A stretch of DNA of 64,000 bases from Turritopsis dohrnii (Eukaryota; Cnidaria; Hydrozoa; Anthoathecata; Oceaniidae). The DNA lies in contig BQMF02000806.1 of NCBI GenBank assembly GCA_027922465.2, forward strand, positions 36,592-100,591, in the 5' to 3' direction. This document shows, one piece after another, positions 56,485-64,000 of the stretch. The first letter of the stretch is position 1; each line of letters starts with the position of its first letter. The notes beneath the pieces are model-generated. The model did no database searches. It was not told where the DNA came from and worked only from the letters and a program-made list of their open reading frames with translations. The position numbers and the translations under genes were made by a program.

Positions 56485-57072
56485 CTACTCATCGTCATCA
56501 CTGAGAAGGCTCTCACGCATATCTGTTTCATGGTACTTGCACTCTTTCAGATGGACTTGGAGGTAGTGGTTGTGATGGGTCTGTGTGTACACGCTTCCGA
56601 TCTTCAACACACCAGTGGCCTTGCAGGATTTGTTGAACGGCGGTGAATCGTTTATAAACTTTGTTTTGATGTTACCATCCCAGGAGATGAGCTTTGGGTT
56701 GATCCAGCCTGCAGTACTTATCACAGTACCTGTCAAGGTCTTGAAGAGAAGCTCTTGCACATGATCAGCAATCGCGTTGTAAGCATCACACCAAGCTTTA
56801 TCATCCAACACGTTGAATCCCATCTTCCAGGCAGATGTCTCGTTATACCTCGATACCCCTGAAGAGTGGCAATTCTTTGGGGTCTTGATCAAGAGAGGAA
56901 TAATTTTACTCGCTTCCTTCTCATACCCGATGTAGTACCTCAGGTCGTTCTTGTTTGCTACGATAGGTTCTGCTATAGTGATCTTTGACATGTCGATAGT
57001 GTAAATGTCGGTAAGTTCTGCACTAGAGTTAAAGTCATTCCGTGAAACTTCGATTTGTCCAAAACGCAACAT
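56485..57072 (-). CDS. Conserved hypothetical protein of cnidarian Polinton-like elements
   Basis: The start at 57072 (MLRFGQIEVSRNDF) fits the shared TATAATAAAGATG context, so the upstream Mets to 57099 are disregarded. 195 residues, soluble, mixed fold, with IDMSKITIAEPIV early and a characteristic end: TGVLKIGSVY, then YLQVHLKECKY and an acidic tail SLLSDDDE. I recall similar proteins near integrase and polymerase genes in related elements. A role in DNA binding or replication is only a guess. The stop codon overlaps the first possible start of the downstream SAP-like gene. Confidence 0.55.
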   Translation of the reverse strand: MLRFGQIEVSRNDFNSSAELTDIYTIDMSKITIAEPIVANKNDLRYYIGYEKEASKIIPLLIKTPKNCHSSGVSRYNETSAWKMGFNVLDDKAWCDAYNAIADHVQELLFKTLTGTVISTAGWINPKLISWDGNIKTKFINDSPPFNKSCKATGVLKIGSVYTQTHHNHYLQVHLKECKYHETDMRESLLSDDDE

Positions 57073-57118
57073 CTTTATTATATGCAACAAAAACTCCAAC
57101 TTTGAAATATTTATGAGA

Positions 57119-58099
57119 CTACCACTTTTTTACGTATTCTGGAGGTACTTCCGTATCCTCAGGAATAAGCATAAGTTCTTCACGTACAAAAGATCTCTCC
57201 GGCCCATCTTCTAGGTAGTACAAAACACGCTGACCTTGGTATTGCAATATCTTATCGACCCGATACGTTTCCCGACTCCAGTTGTTGTCTGTTGCGCGTC
57301 GTTTTATGCCGTCATGTTCCTCACCCGGCGCTAGCAAATAGCGGTATAATCCCGCTTCAGGTAAAGTTTCTTCCTTCGGGTAAAACCCAACTTTTAACGG
57401 AACTTCCTCCAGTTTAATCGCCTTTGAGGGTTTCATCCCGGTTCTGGCAAGAACATTGTTGTTCAGTTGACTCACACTTTTCTGGTAGTGTTTTACCCAA
57501 GTGGTACTGTTTTTCTCTGGATCTTCCAACTCCTGCGCATCTTGTATAGGGAAAAGTTTCTCCGCGAGGAGTTTGTTGAAGTTTTCCACAAAGGCCTGCT
57601 TTCTGTGGTTATGCTTTGTTGTAGTTCTCACCACCTCGACATCGTGCTTCTGGAAGACCTTGGCTGTTTCCGACTTGAACTCTGATCCGTTATCTACATA
57701 GAGCTTCTCAGGCCACTTTAGTGGACCCTTTTTGTAAATGTCAGCAAACATCTCTGCAACGTCGCTCGCCTTCTTCGTTCTCAGAGGTCTACTCGCTTTA
57801 TACCCTGAAGCAATATCGATCACATTCAAAGCGTACTTGTACGTATTCTGATAGACTTTGTCATGAGGAAGATACAAAAGATCGGCCTGGTGGATCTTGT
57901 TCACCTTGGTCACGTAAAAGTGAGGATAGTCGATGTGCTTAGGCCTTGGTAGATGTATCTGATATAAAGCTTGATGAGTTAGCCACTTCAACACTTGTTT
58001 CCTAGTAACTCCAGCAGCCTTCTGAAGCTCTTTAATGGCTTTCTTCCCTTTCCACAGATTCTCTGGTTTGTAGTAGATGTCACGCAACGTTTCAGTCAT
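57119..58099 (-). CDS. Retroviral-type integrase, DD35E
   Basis: 326 residues, intact, starting in GTAATAAATG. An N-terminal helical region (about 1-60) precedes the RNase-H-fold core. The catalytic residues are D73 (HQADLLYL), D136 (LYVDNGSEF) and E172 (QAFVENFNK), with 35 residues between the last two. The C-terminal part (about 225-326) has a small SH3/chromo-like barrel (NWSRETYRVDKILQYQG, then YYLEDG). It joins viral DNA ends to the chromosome, and its presence is a defining trait of Polintons. It follows the broken small membrane-protein gene with a 3-bp gap, on the same strand. Confidence 0.93.
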   Translation of the reverse strand: MTETLRDIYYKPENLWKGKKAIKELQKAAGVTRKQVLKWLTHQALYQIHLPRPKHIDYPHFYVTKVNKIHQADLLYLPHDKVYQNTYKYALNVIDIASGYKASRPLRTKKASDVAEMFADIYKKGPLKWPEKLYVDNGSEFKSETAKVFQKHDVEVVRTTTKHNHRKQAFVENFNKLLAEKLFPIQDAQELEDPEKNSTTWVKHYQKSVSQLNNNVLARTGMKPSKAIKLEEVPLKVGFYPKEETLPEAGLYRYLLAPGEEHDGIKRRATDNNWSRETYRVDKILQYQGQRVLYYLEDGPERSFVREELMLIPEDTEVPPEYVKKW

Positions 58100-58102
58100 T
58101 TA

Positions 58103-58512
58103 TTACATACGGTAGAGCAGAAATCCAACAATACCTAGAGTTCCAGCGATCGCTACCAATTCACCAGTCTTTTGAGCTTCAGAAGGGTTATAAAAATCCG
58201 TTAATTCAGGCCTAGGGGGTAAAGGTGAGAGACGCTGTTGTGTTGCCTCGTAGTACTCGTGCATACCTCGATCAAGATCAGAGATGTACGCAGAGGCGTT
58301 ATTTTCTTGTCGAAGTCTGTTGTTGATAAAGTCAAGGCGTGTCGCGCGCTCTCGATCCCATTCCATTTGTGCTTGTCTCGTTTTTCGGCTGCCATAGCAC
58401 GTTCTTCTCGATCTGCTGCTGCTTCCTCATCACCAGAGAGAGCCCTCTCTGCGTAGTTGCCAAACGTGAATAGTGCTGCACTTACTGCCCCTCCTATTAA
58501 GATGCTAACCAT
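58103..58512 (-). pseudogene. Small two-anchor membrane protein, one frameshift
   Basis: Starting in TTAGATAAATG at 58512, the first frame encodes a hydrophobic N-terminus (VSILIGGAVSAALF) and an Ala/Glu/Arg-rich helix. Around 58360 the coding pattern moves to the frame of 58103-58366. That frame continues the helix, then has YNPSEAQKTGE and a C-terminal hydrophobic end (LVAIAGTLGIVGFLLYRM). The two halves together resemble a small protein recurrent in cnidarian Polinton-like elements. The shift is a single-base event, so decay or a consensus error are both possible. Confidence 0.6.
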
Positions 58513-58516
58513 TTAT

Positions 58517-58738
58517 CTAAACCGAAATTTTATCCTTGTACCACCCTTGCTTGAGTGCGTAATCATCTGACAAAATTGCCATCTCAAGGTATAGTCCAAG
58601 CTTTCCCACATCAGCTAAATCTAGCTTTGCGGATGGAGCTCCTACACTGAAGAATTTTTTTCCAGCGTACGCGTACAAGCTGGTGTAGCCTAGTAAACGT
58701 GCCGCCTGCCACATGCTATCCATGAATTCTTTCTCCAT
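58517..58738 (-). CDS. 73-residue conserved small protein
   Basis: Starts in AATATAAATG at 58738; its TAAATG includes the stop codon of the upstream gene. It has a short helical segment with aromatic residues (LLGYTSLYAYAGKKFFSVG), then KLDLADVGKLGLYLEMAILSD. The frame is intact. It sits in a tight array of small genes between the integrase and the polymerase. I recognise the type from related elements but not its function. Confidence 0.5.
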   Translation of the reverse strand: MEKEFMDSMWQAARLLGYTSLYAYAGKKFFSVGAPSAKLDLADVGKLGLYLEMAILSDDYALKQGWYKDKISV

Positions 58739-59079
58739 TTATATTAAGCAAAAATGATCTTGTTTTTGTGCTTGCACCTTTGAGCCAGTGTCAGCGGAAG
58801 GCTTAGTAGAAGATCGTGTGTAGAAGTAGCAGACTAACAACCCCACAGCTAAAACAGCTATGGCACCACCAGCTCCCCCAATCATATACGTCTTAGTAGG
58901 TACTTGTGTAGGTACTTGCGTAGGTACTTGATTAGGTACTTGATTAGGTACTTGTGTAGGTACTTGCGTAGGTACTTCTAGTTCTTTTTATTCTTTCGGT
59001 TCCACTCTGCTAGCTTCTTCCCGCTCGCGACTCTCCAGGGTCCTTCAATTTTACTATCTTCTTCTCGTCTTCGCGTCAT
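58739..59079 (-). pseudogene. Small membrane protein with VPTQ repeats, frameshifted
   Basis: The start at 59079 (MTRRREE) is in a CAAATAAATG context. The first 33 residues (PWRVASGKKLAEWNRK) end at a TAG (58978-58980). A shift of one base, probably in the adjoining A-run, leads into a frame with seven VPTQ/VPNQ/VPTK repeats. These correspond to the GTAGGTACTT repeats at about 58893-58977. A membrane segment follows (GGAGGAIAVLAVGLLVCYFY), then a polar tail ending at 58739. The repeat spacer before the membrane helix looks like a flexible stalk. Confidence 0.55.
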
Positions 59080-59380
59080 TTATTTGACGCTCTTCAGCGA
59101 TTTTTGCGTACTTAATCCAATCAAGATTGCTAAAAATGATCGCAAACAGCGCCAAAGGGACCGAGAAAAGTTTTACAATTTGAGTAGATAGTAGACCCTA
59201 TCACATCCATAGGTGAAACGCCAGGTATAGATGCCGCCATATAACTCGTGATGGAATTAGTGATGAGTGGATTTCCGTTGATCTCCTTCATCATCTTTGA
59301 AACATCTCTCACACCTACCAAATTAGATATCAGAGCGTTGAAATCAGGCGTTTCTTGAACTCATGTGTAATACCGATCAT
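59054..59380 (-). pseudogene. Small membrane-associated protein, two frameshifts
   Basis: The start at 59380 (MIGITHEF) overlaps the stop of the upstream gene as ATGA. Coding moves to the frame NLVGVRDVSKMMKEI...PGVSPMDV near 59355. It moves again near 59165 to a frame with a hydrophobic stretch (LALFAIIFSNL) and a charged end that overlaps the next start codon (59079). Each change needs one base. I recognise the general type from related elements; the function is unknown. Confidence 0.5.
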
Positions 59381-59658
59381 TCCCCCTCCGTGTATGTTTT
59401 GTATAGCTTTTCGATGGTCTTGTCTTGCAACTTATTCACTCTTTCAACTGTCCAAGGTTTTTTACCGCCAAGATGTTGACCACTTTGTACAGCACGTATA
59501 AGTTCTGCTCTTTTCTGCGCTTCTGCTGGAGTACCAACTACGTCAATAGATCCATCGATATTCATTACTAGATTTATTATATGACGACACTTCCAGAAAA
59601 CAAACATCCAAAGTCCTGTCGGAACGCAGAAACAGATGAGTAGTATTACTTCGTACAT
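59377..59658 (-). CDS. 93-residue single-anchor membrane protein
   Basis: The N-terminal hydrophobic segment (EVILLICFCVPTGLWMFVFW) acts as a signal anchor. It is followed by a soluble tail with KPWTVERVNKLQDKTIEKLY. The frame is intact, and the stop overlaps the following start (ATGA). It is the first gene of the minus-strand array running towards the integrase. The function is unknown. Confidence 0.55.
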   Translation of the reverse strand: MYEVILLICFCVPTGLWMFVFWKCRHIINLVMNIDGSIDVVGTPAEAQKRAELIRAVQSGQHLGGKKPWTVERVNKLQDKTIEKLYKTYTEGE

Positions 59659-60218
59659 TTTCTTTTCATGTGGCGGTGATGAGCTACATGAAACGAATAT
59701 TATATTATTATTGAAAACAAAACTCCCTTAGGAGAACCCCTAGGTTTTTGTTGTTGTTGATGATGTTGTTTGTTGCGATACCCTAGAGGGTTTTTAATTC
59801 ATTGTCTTCGATCTAACCGGCACTCCACCCTGGCTTCTCGAATCCACCAGCTCTGAGCTCTACCCCTAGATCTTAGACTATTTGTGTGTGACTACTTACG
59901 AGCTCCGACTACTACGCACGTAATGGCCGTTCATGTTCTGCTCGAGTATATTACATTTAGTCACAGTTTTTCCCGACAACTTTTGGCACATTTTGTGGTG
60001 AATACCGGGAGCGGACGGCACCATCCAGTTCCAATCTAGCCGCTCCACTAGACCTTCCCTTTCCGGCAGACTCTGTCGCCTGTTCACCACAATTTCAAAT
60101 TATTCCGCTCTTAAGTTTTATACCATTCATTTACACTTCAATGTCTGCTTGTGGTGTCTCTCGGAAAAATTCGATAATTTTAGAAAACTCTATTTTAGAG
60201 AACCCTTAGGTTTTTGTA

Positions 60219-60345
60219 CCGACAGCCACATGTGATAGTAGTTTAGCTTCATCCTAACACCTTCAAGCCCTGACGTTTATATCCCGACAGCCACATGTGA
60301 TAGTAGTTTAGGTTCATGCTAACACCTTCAAGCCCTGACGTTTAT
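60219..60345. repeat. Two tandem copies of a 65-bp unit
   Basis: The unit starting CCGACAGCCACATGTGATAG and ending CCTGACGTTTAT begins at 60219 and again at 60284, with two or three substitutions between copies. Confidence 0.85.
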
Positions 60346-60504
60346 GTTGAATTTCGATCGATTTGACGGTAACCTGAATGTCTCTGTGGACCAGTGAAAC
60401 CTGACAGTGATTAATCACCCAGACCGAAGTCTACCCAAACCGCGATATATCCAACGCAACTGCGGGGAAGTGCGCACTCATGCAAGTTTTTCAACCAGGA
60501 CATG

Positions 60505-60576
60505 AGAGACCGAGTGGGGATCGAACTAGCGATCTCAAGATTACAAGTTTTACGTTGTAACCACCACACTACACAT
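60505..60576 (-). repeat. tRNA-like (SINE head) sequence
   Basis: On the minus strand an A-box-like TAGTGTGGTGGTTA (60571-60558) is followed about 30 bases on by a B-box-like AGTTCGATCCCC (60527-60516). This is the internal RNA polymerase III promoter of tRNA genes. The T stem does not pair properly and no clean cloverleaf forms, so it is more likely a tRNA-derived SINE or tRNA relic than a working tRNA. Confidence 0.5.
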
Positions 60577-60696
60577 CACATTAATAAAACATGATTTCAG
60601 CTTATTTATGATAGCTTAAAATCACTCAAGCGTACAATTTCACCTCATTTGCGTCATGAGATCATGAGAAAAAACTTCTCATGAATTACTCACTAT

Positions 60697-63600
60697 TCAG
60701 CATGAATTTATGAATCCTCGAGCACGCGTTGTGATCAAATCTGTCTGTATGATGCGTTTATCATCGTCTCTGTTCAAAGCAATCTTGTTCACTTTTTGTG
60801 TATACATTTGATGTTTCTTATTTTGAAGCACTACCATTTCTCTATATAGATTTCCTCCATCTTCTAGACACTTCTTATAATCTTCGAATGTAATGGATTT
60901 TTTAACCACACACTTTTTCATGCCTTTGCATCGCTTGTCTTCCTTCTCTAGCGTCTTGTATGCATAGAGTTTAGCTCGTAAAGCCACAAACTCCGTCATG
61001 ATCTTACCACCAAGTTCGTCCTTCATCAGACCAATAACCTTCTCATTCTTTAATGTGTATAATCTGTCTTTCTCTGAATAATTACTCGTGTCAAATCTCT
61101 TTTCTACATCTTCAGCTATATCTCGATAGAAATCTTCCGTCTTGATGTGGTACACGAAGCTGTCAGTGTCCATATAGCAGAGTTGCAGCTTACTGCCATA
61201 TTTCGGCTGCATGTAGTCATAGTGGAATTCATACATTAACATCTTACTCATATCAAGTATAGCCTGACCTATGTATACAGGCTTCATCATCTTGATACTT
61301 GTCTTACCCATCTCCACACCCATCAAGTTTGCGCTAAAGCGAACTCCACTTTTAAAGTTAGGTTTCATGACGTACCCCTTATACTTCTTTTCGCTCGTAA
61401 CTAACTTCATATTGCGATGGTTCCGTATATTCTCCATCGTCTTACCAAACACGCTATTGTTCATAAGCTTGAAAAAGTCTTTTTCGAAGTCGTTCTTTGA
61501 TTCTTTTCTCAGTCTTGTGTTTAAGTTTATGTAAGGCTTGAGCCAGGCAACCTGATGATACCTGATGACTCGGTGGACTTTCTTCAGAACTAAGCCATGA
61601 GTCAACGCTTGATGTAGCGCTCTTATATCTATGACATACTCATGCTTGTTGTGGAGATTTGGTACGAGTTTTTCCACCTTTGCAAGCGTCATTCTCTCAG
61701 GTAGAAATGGTAAACTATTATGAGCATCATGTAGCCTCTTTGGATACTCGATATCCACCTCCAGCAGATAGCCATACTCATTCTTCTTAACTAACTTCGC
61801 AATACCTTCAGGTGTGAACTTCTCAACATTTTTTACCCATCTAAATCCATGTGTTGGCAAGTCTGATGCCATAGCCCAACCGTAAAGGTTGTTTGCGTCA
61901 AGGTACATTACATATGAGGATTCCTCCTTCGGATCATATTGATCATCCATATACTTATTGTTTGCTTTTACATAGCGATGTACAGCTTGTGTTATACCTC
62001 CTCGTATACCTCTCTCGAACATTAACAGCATGTCTATGTCTGTGAGCAGTTCTAACTCTATTCGGGTATACTTCAAGGCTGCTTTCCACGCCAAACCGGG
62101 TGCTGTGTAGAAATGGAGTGGATCCAATTGGTAGTGATGCAAGCATGTATCCCGAAACGTTTCAAACACATCTGCTAACAGTAGAACGTCCGTTGCCAAG
62201 TACACATCGTGGTAATCTCCAAGTGTTGTCACGTCTCCTTTTGGAGACACTCTTCTCCACACCTGTTGTGCATGTTCGTAGTCTGTGTCACTTATACCAC
62301 ACATGTTCAGCTTGCTGTAAAAGGCTTCTTTTGGAGGTAGCTCTCTCTCAGCAAGCTTTTCCCAACTATCCATATACTCATATGGATATACACCTTTGCG
62401 GCGCATCAACTGAAAGATGCTATCTTCCTTGTAAAACCATCGAAGATTTCTGCACTGCTCATCGCTAAGATTAGAGGACAATTTATCCAAACTTGATGCC
62501 ATGAATCTACAGCTGTCAATGAATCTCAGCTCGATCTTCTTGTACACTTGTGCACCATCAGAGTTGAAAACACCAGCAAGTGGTATTGCTATTTTGACAT
62601 GGAAGGATATATACTTTTCCCTATTTTCCGCGATGCATCCTATATCTTCCATGTTGTACTTTTCCCCAGTTCTCTAATGAAGAGGTGTGCATCATAGCCA
62701 CTTAAGTTGTGAAAGATGATAGGGATATGATGTGGGATCTTGTATCTTAGGTTGCAATTGTTATGTGCGGCACCTCGATATAAACCTGTATAGTGACAGT
62801 GATCTCTGACTTTGCGATTTTGAGGATCTGAAAATGGCAGCATACATATGTGACAAGTTTCTGCATCCCAATGATCACGCTTCTGAACATCCGTCAGTTC
62901 TATCATCGACTGCTCTGGAAATGTCGCATACAACCGCTTAACTTCATCTTCCAGATGATCCACAAACTTCTTTACACAATCTTCACCTCTGTATACTTTT
63001 AGAGGATCTTGCACATCTCCATACGCAAACTTGCTGTACGTACACCATCCTGAAGGTATGTGCTTCGATAGTGTTTTTGTGTTCTTCTCTCTCCCATCTT
63101 CCTTCATAGGTACTAAAAGACTCTCGAAATCTGCATAGATAGCAAAAGGTACTCTGAACTGCATCTCTCCATTGTTATAATACACCATTTTTCCTTCTCT
63201 CCAGGCATCTCCACTCTAACTTGTTCATTGCCAGAGCAGTAGATATAGTGCTTGTCTCGTGACTCTACATTGTGAAAACCATTTAGACAGTTGATGCAAA
63301 AGTGCTGTGCACTTTGTGATTTGTGTTTTCTTGACCCAACAACCTTGACAGATTCTTGATGGCTGTATAGTGATTTTTCTCTCCATCACATACCATCAAC
63401 AGATTGACTTGCTTCTTTGCGCTTATGTTACGATTAGATTCTCGTGTGGTGTTGATCCTCCTCTTTGTAGACTTTTCTTCGATATATAGTACGTTCACCC
63501 CAATGTTAGGATTATTCTTCTCGAACTTTCCTATCTTGTCTATTGCTACAGGAAATTCAAACCATCCCAGTTGTACTCATTCTCATACTTCTGTAGCTTT

Positions 63601-63991
63601 GAAATGCGTTCTGAATGACTAGTGATCTCTTCATGATGTAGTGCTGCTATTACAGCCCACTTGAAGCATTCTTCATCATCGTTTTTAGGGTTGATGATTG
63701 CCTTTTTCGACGCTATCCAGGATGGTAGTTGATGTATGAAGATCCTCTCATCAGCTGCAGCTTGTGAAAGTCTACGTCCAGGTGCATGATGTGATCGATG
63801 GTGAAGCCGCTTTGTGGTAATGCAGGATGCTCTACTTGGGTTTTGATATATGCAAACATCTCATCCAATATCTCTTTCATGTCACTACCTTGGAACACTC
63901 TCATCATCAAGCTGTTAAAACTTTGTCTATCCTTATATATCCATATTTATCTCCTTTTGTAACATCTTCTCCTTCTAGATCATTCATCTTT
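60697..63991 (-). pseudogene. Protein-primed type B DNA polymerase, N-terminal half frameshifted
   Basis: The 651-codon frame 60697-62652 is intact. It holds exonuclease motif III (DVYLATDVLLLADVF, about 149-163), polymerase motif A (YLDANNLYGWAM, 250-261), motif B (FFKLMNNSVFGKT, 393-405) and motif C (YMDTDS, 493-498). The preceding frame (62640-63188) has ExoI (YADFES), a Cys/His cluster (CHIC...DHCHYTG...HNNC) and ExoII (HNLSGYDAH). Further N-terminal sequence is spread over frames to about 63991 (for example KEILDEMFAYIK, FKWAVIAALHH, KKQVNLLMVCDG). Changes lie near 63925, 63735, 63555, 63320, 63190 and 62645. It replicates the viral genome by protein priming; as written, the N-terminal region is not continuous. 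Confidence 0.85.
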
Positions 63992-64000
63992 CAAGTTTGA

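Larger units (their letters stand above)
59659..60696. other. Non-coding segment of the element with repeats and a tRNA-like sequence
   Basis: No gene. GAGAACCC(C/T)TAGGTTTTTG occurs near 59733 and 60199. A 65-bp unit is tandemly duplicated at 60219-60345. A tRNA-derived sequence lies at 60505-60576. This is the largest gap in the viral segment and separates the polymerase from the other minus-strand genes. Confidence 0.6.
47700..64000. mobile_element. Polinton/Maverick (adintovirus-like) integrated virus, right end not in window
   Basis: The segment carries the diagnostic Polinton set: retroviral-type integrase, protein-primed type B DNA polymerase, A32-like packaging ATPase, major capsid protein and penton-like minor capsid protein. 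Around these are small membrane proteins and accessory genes on both strands, with very short gaps. It is clearly less AT-rich than the DNA to its left. The left edge is uncertain (somewhere between about 47,170 and 47,740); the right edge lies beyond the window, so terminal repeats and target duplication could not be examined. Calling it endogenous rests on the repeat-rich host sequence joined on the left. Confidence 0.85.

Noticed and set aside
58893..58977. GTAGGTACTT array as a regulatory minisatellite
   Set aside because: The repeats are in phase with a Val-Pro-Thr-Gln coding repeat followed by a membrane helix, so a coding explanation is simpler.
60505..60576. Functional tRNA gene
   Set aside because: Promoter boxes are present, but the T stem and acceptor do not pair, so a working cloverleaf is not supported.

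Overview
The window looks like a repeat-dense, AT-rich invertebrate nuclear genome. It is most likely a cnidarian, possibly a hydrozoan. That is an inference from base composition and from the style of the transposons and LINE fragments; no housekeeping gene is present to settle it. The sequence splits into two parts.

Positions 1 to about 47,650 are host DNA made almost entirely of mobile-element debris. From left to right these are: a nested Tc1/mariner-like transposon (2692-8454) with a decayed DDE transposase and other elements inserted in one end; a series of MITE-like elements with TA target duplications (2835-3688, 11271-12246, 25542-26060, 35042-35452, 35747-36469, 42203-42632, 45311-45534); a 125-bp tandem array (14.7-15.4 kb); a duplicated AT-rich element (21.8-25.0 kb); three copies of one dispersed element family (17075-18582, 28471-30078, 37918-39154); a large foldback transposon with 1.27-kb inverted arms (30434-34229); three broken non-LTR retrotransposons (36.6-37.7, 39.6-40.8, 42.0-43.3 kb); and a satellite block full of TGACGT motifs (45.9-47.2 kb). 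I recognise no intact ordinary host gene here.

From about 47.7 kb to the right edge lies most of an integrated Polinton/Maverick-type (adintovirus-like) dsDNA virus. It is visibly richer in GC and densely coding on both strands. It carries an A32-like packaging ATPase, a major capsid protein, a penton-like minor capsid protein, a conserved structural-type membrane protein, a protein with an amphipathic melittin-like C-terminus, a DD35E retroviral-type integrase, and a protein-primed type B DNA polymerase. Accessory genes are a BRO-N protein, an ankyrin-repeat protein, a SAP-like protein, several small membrane proteins and, most unusually, an innexin (gap-junction protein). The element runs off the right edge; its right terminus, and a maturation protease if it has one, are not in the window. 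The integrase accounts for chromosomal insertion, polymerase B for replication, and the ATPase plus two capsid proteins for particle assembly. The innexin, BRO and ankyrin genes look like host-interaction cargo.

Short shared signals tie the viral genes together. Two divergent gene pairs are separated only by the same 14-bp sequence TTCTCTTATAATAA. Many viral start codons sit in TAAATG or TATAATAAA-ATG contexts. Two convergent gene ends carry hairpins. The capsid, ATPase, integrase and innexin reading frames are open, but the N-terminal half of the polymerase and the run of small genes at 58-59.4 kb have repeated single-base frameshifts. These are either decay or long-read consensus errors.
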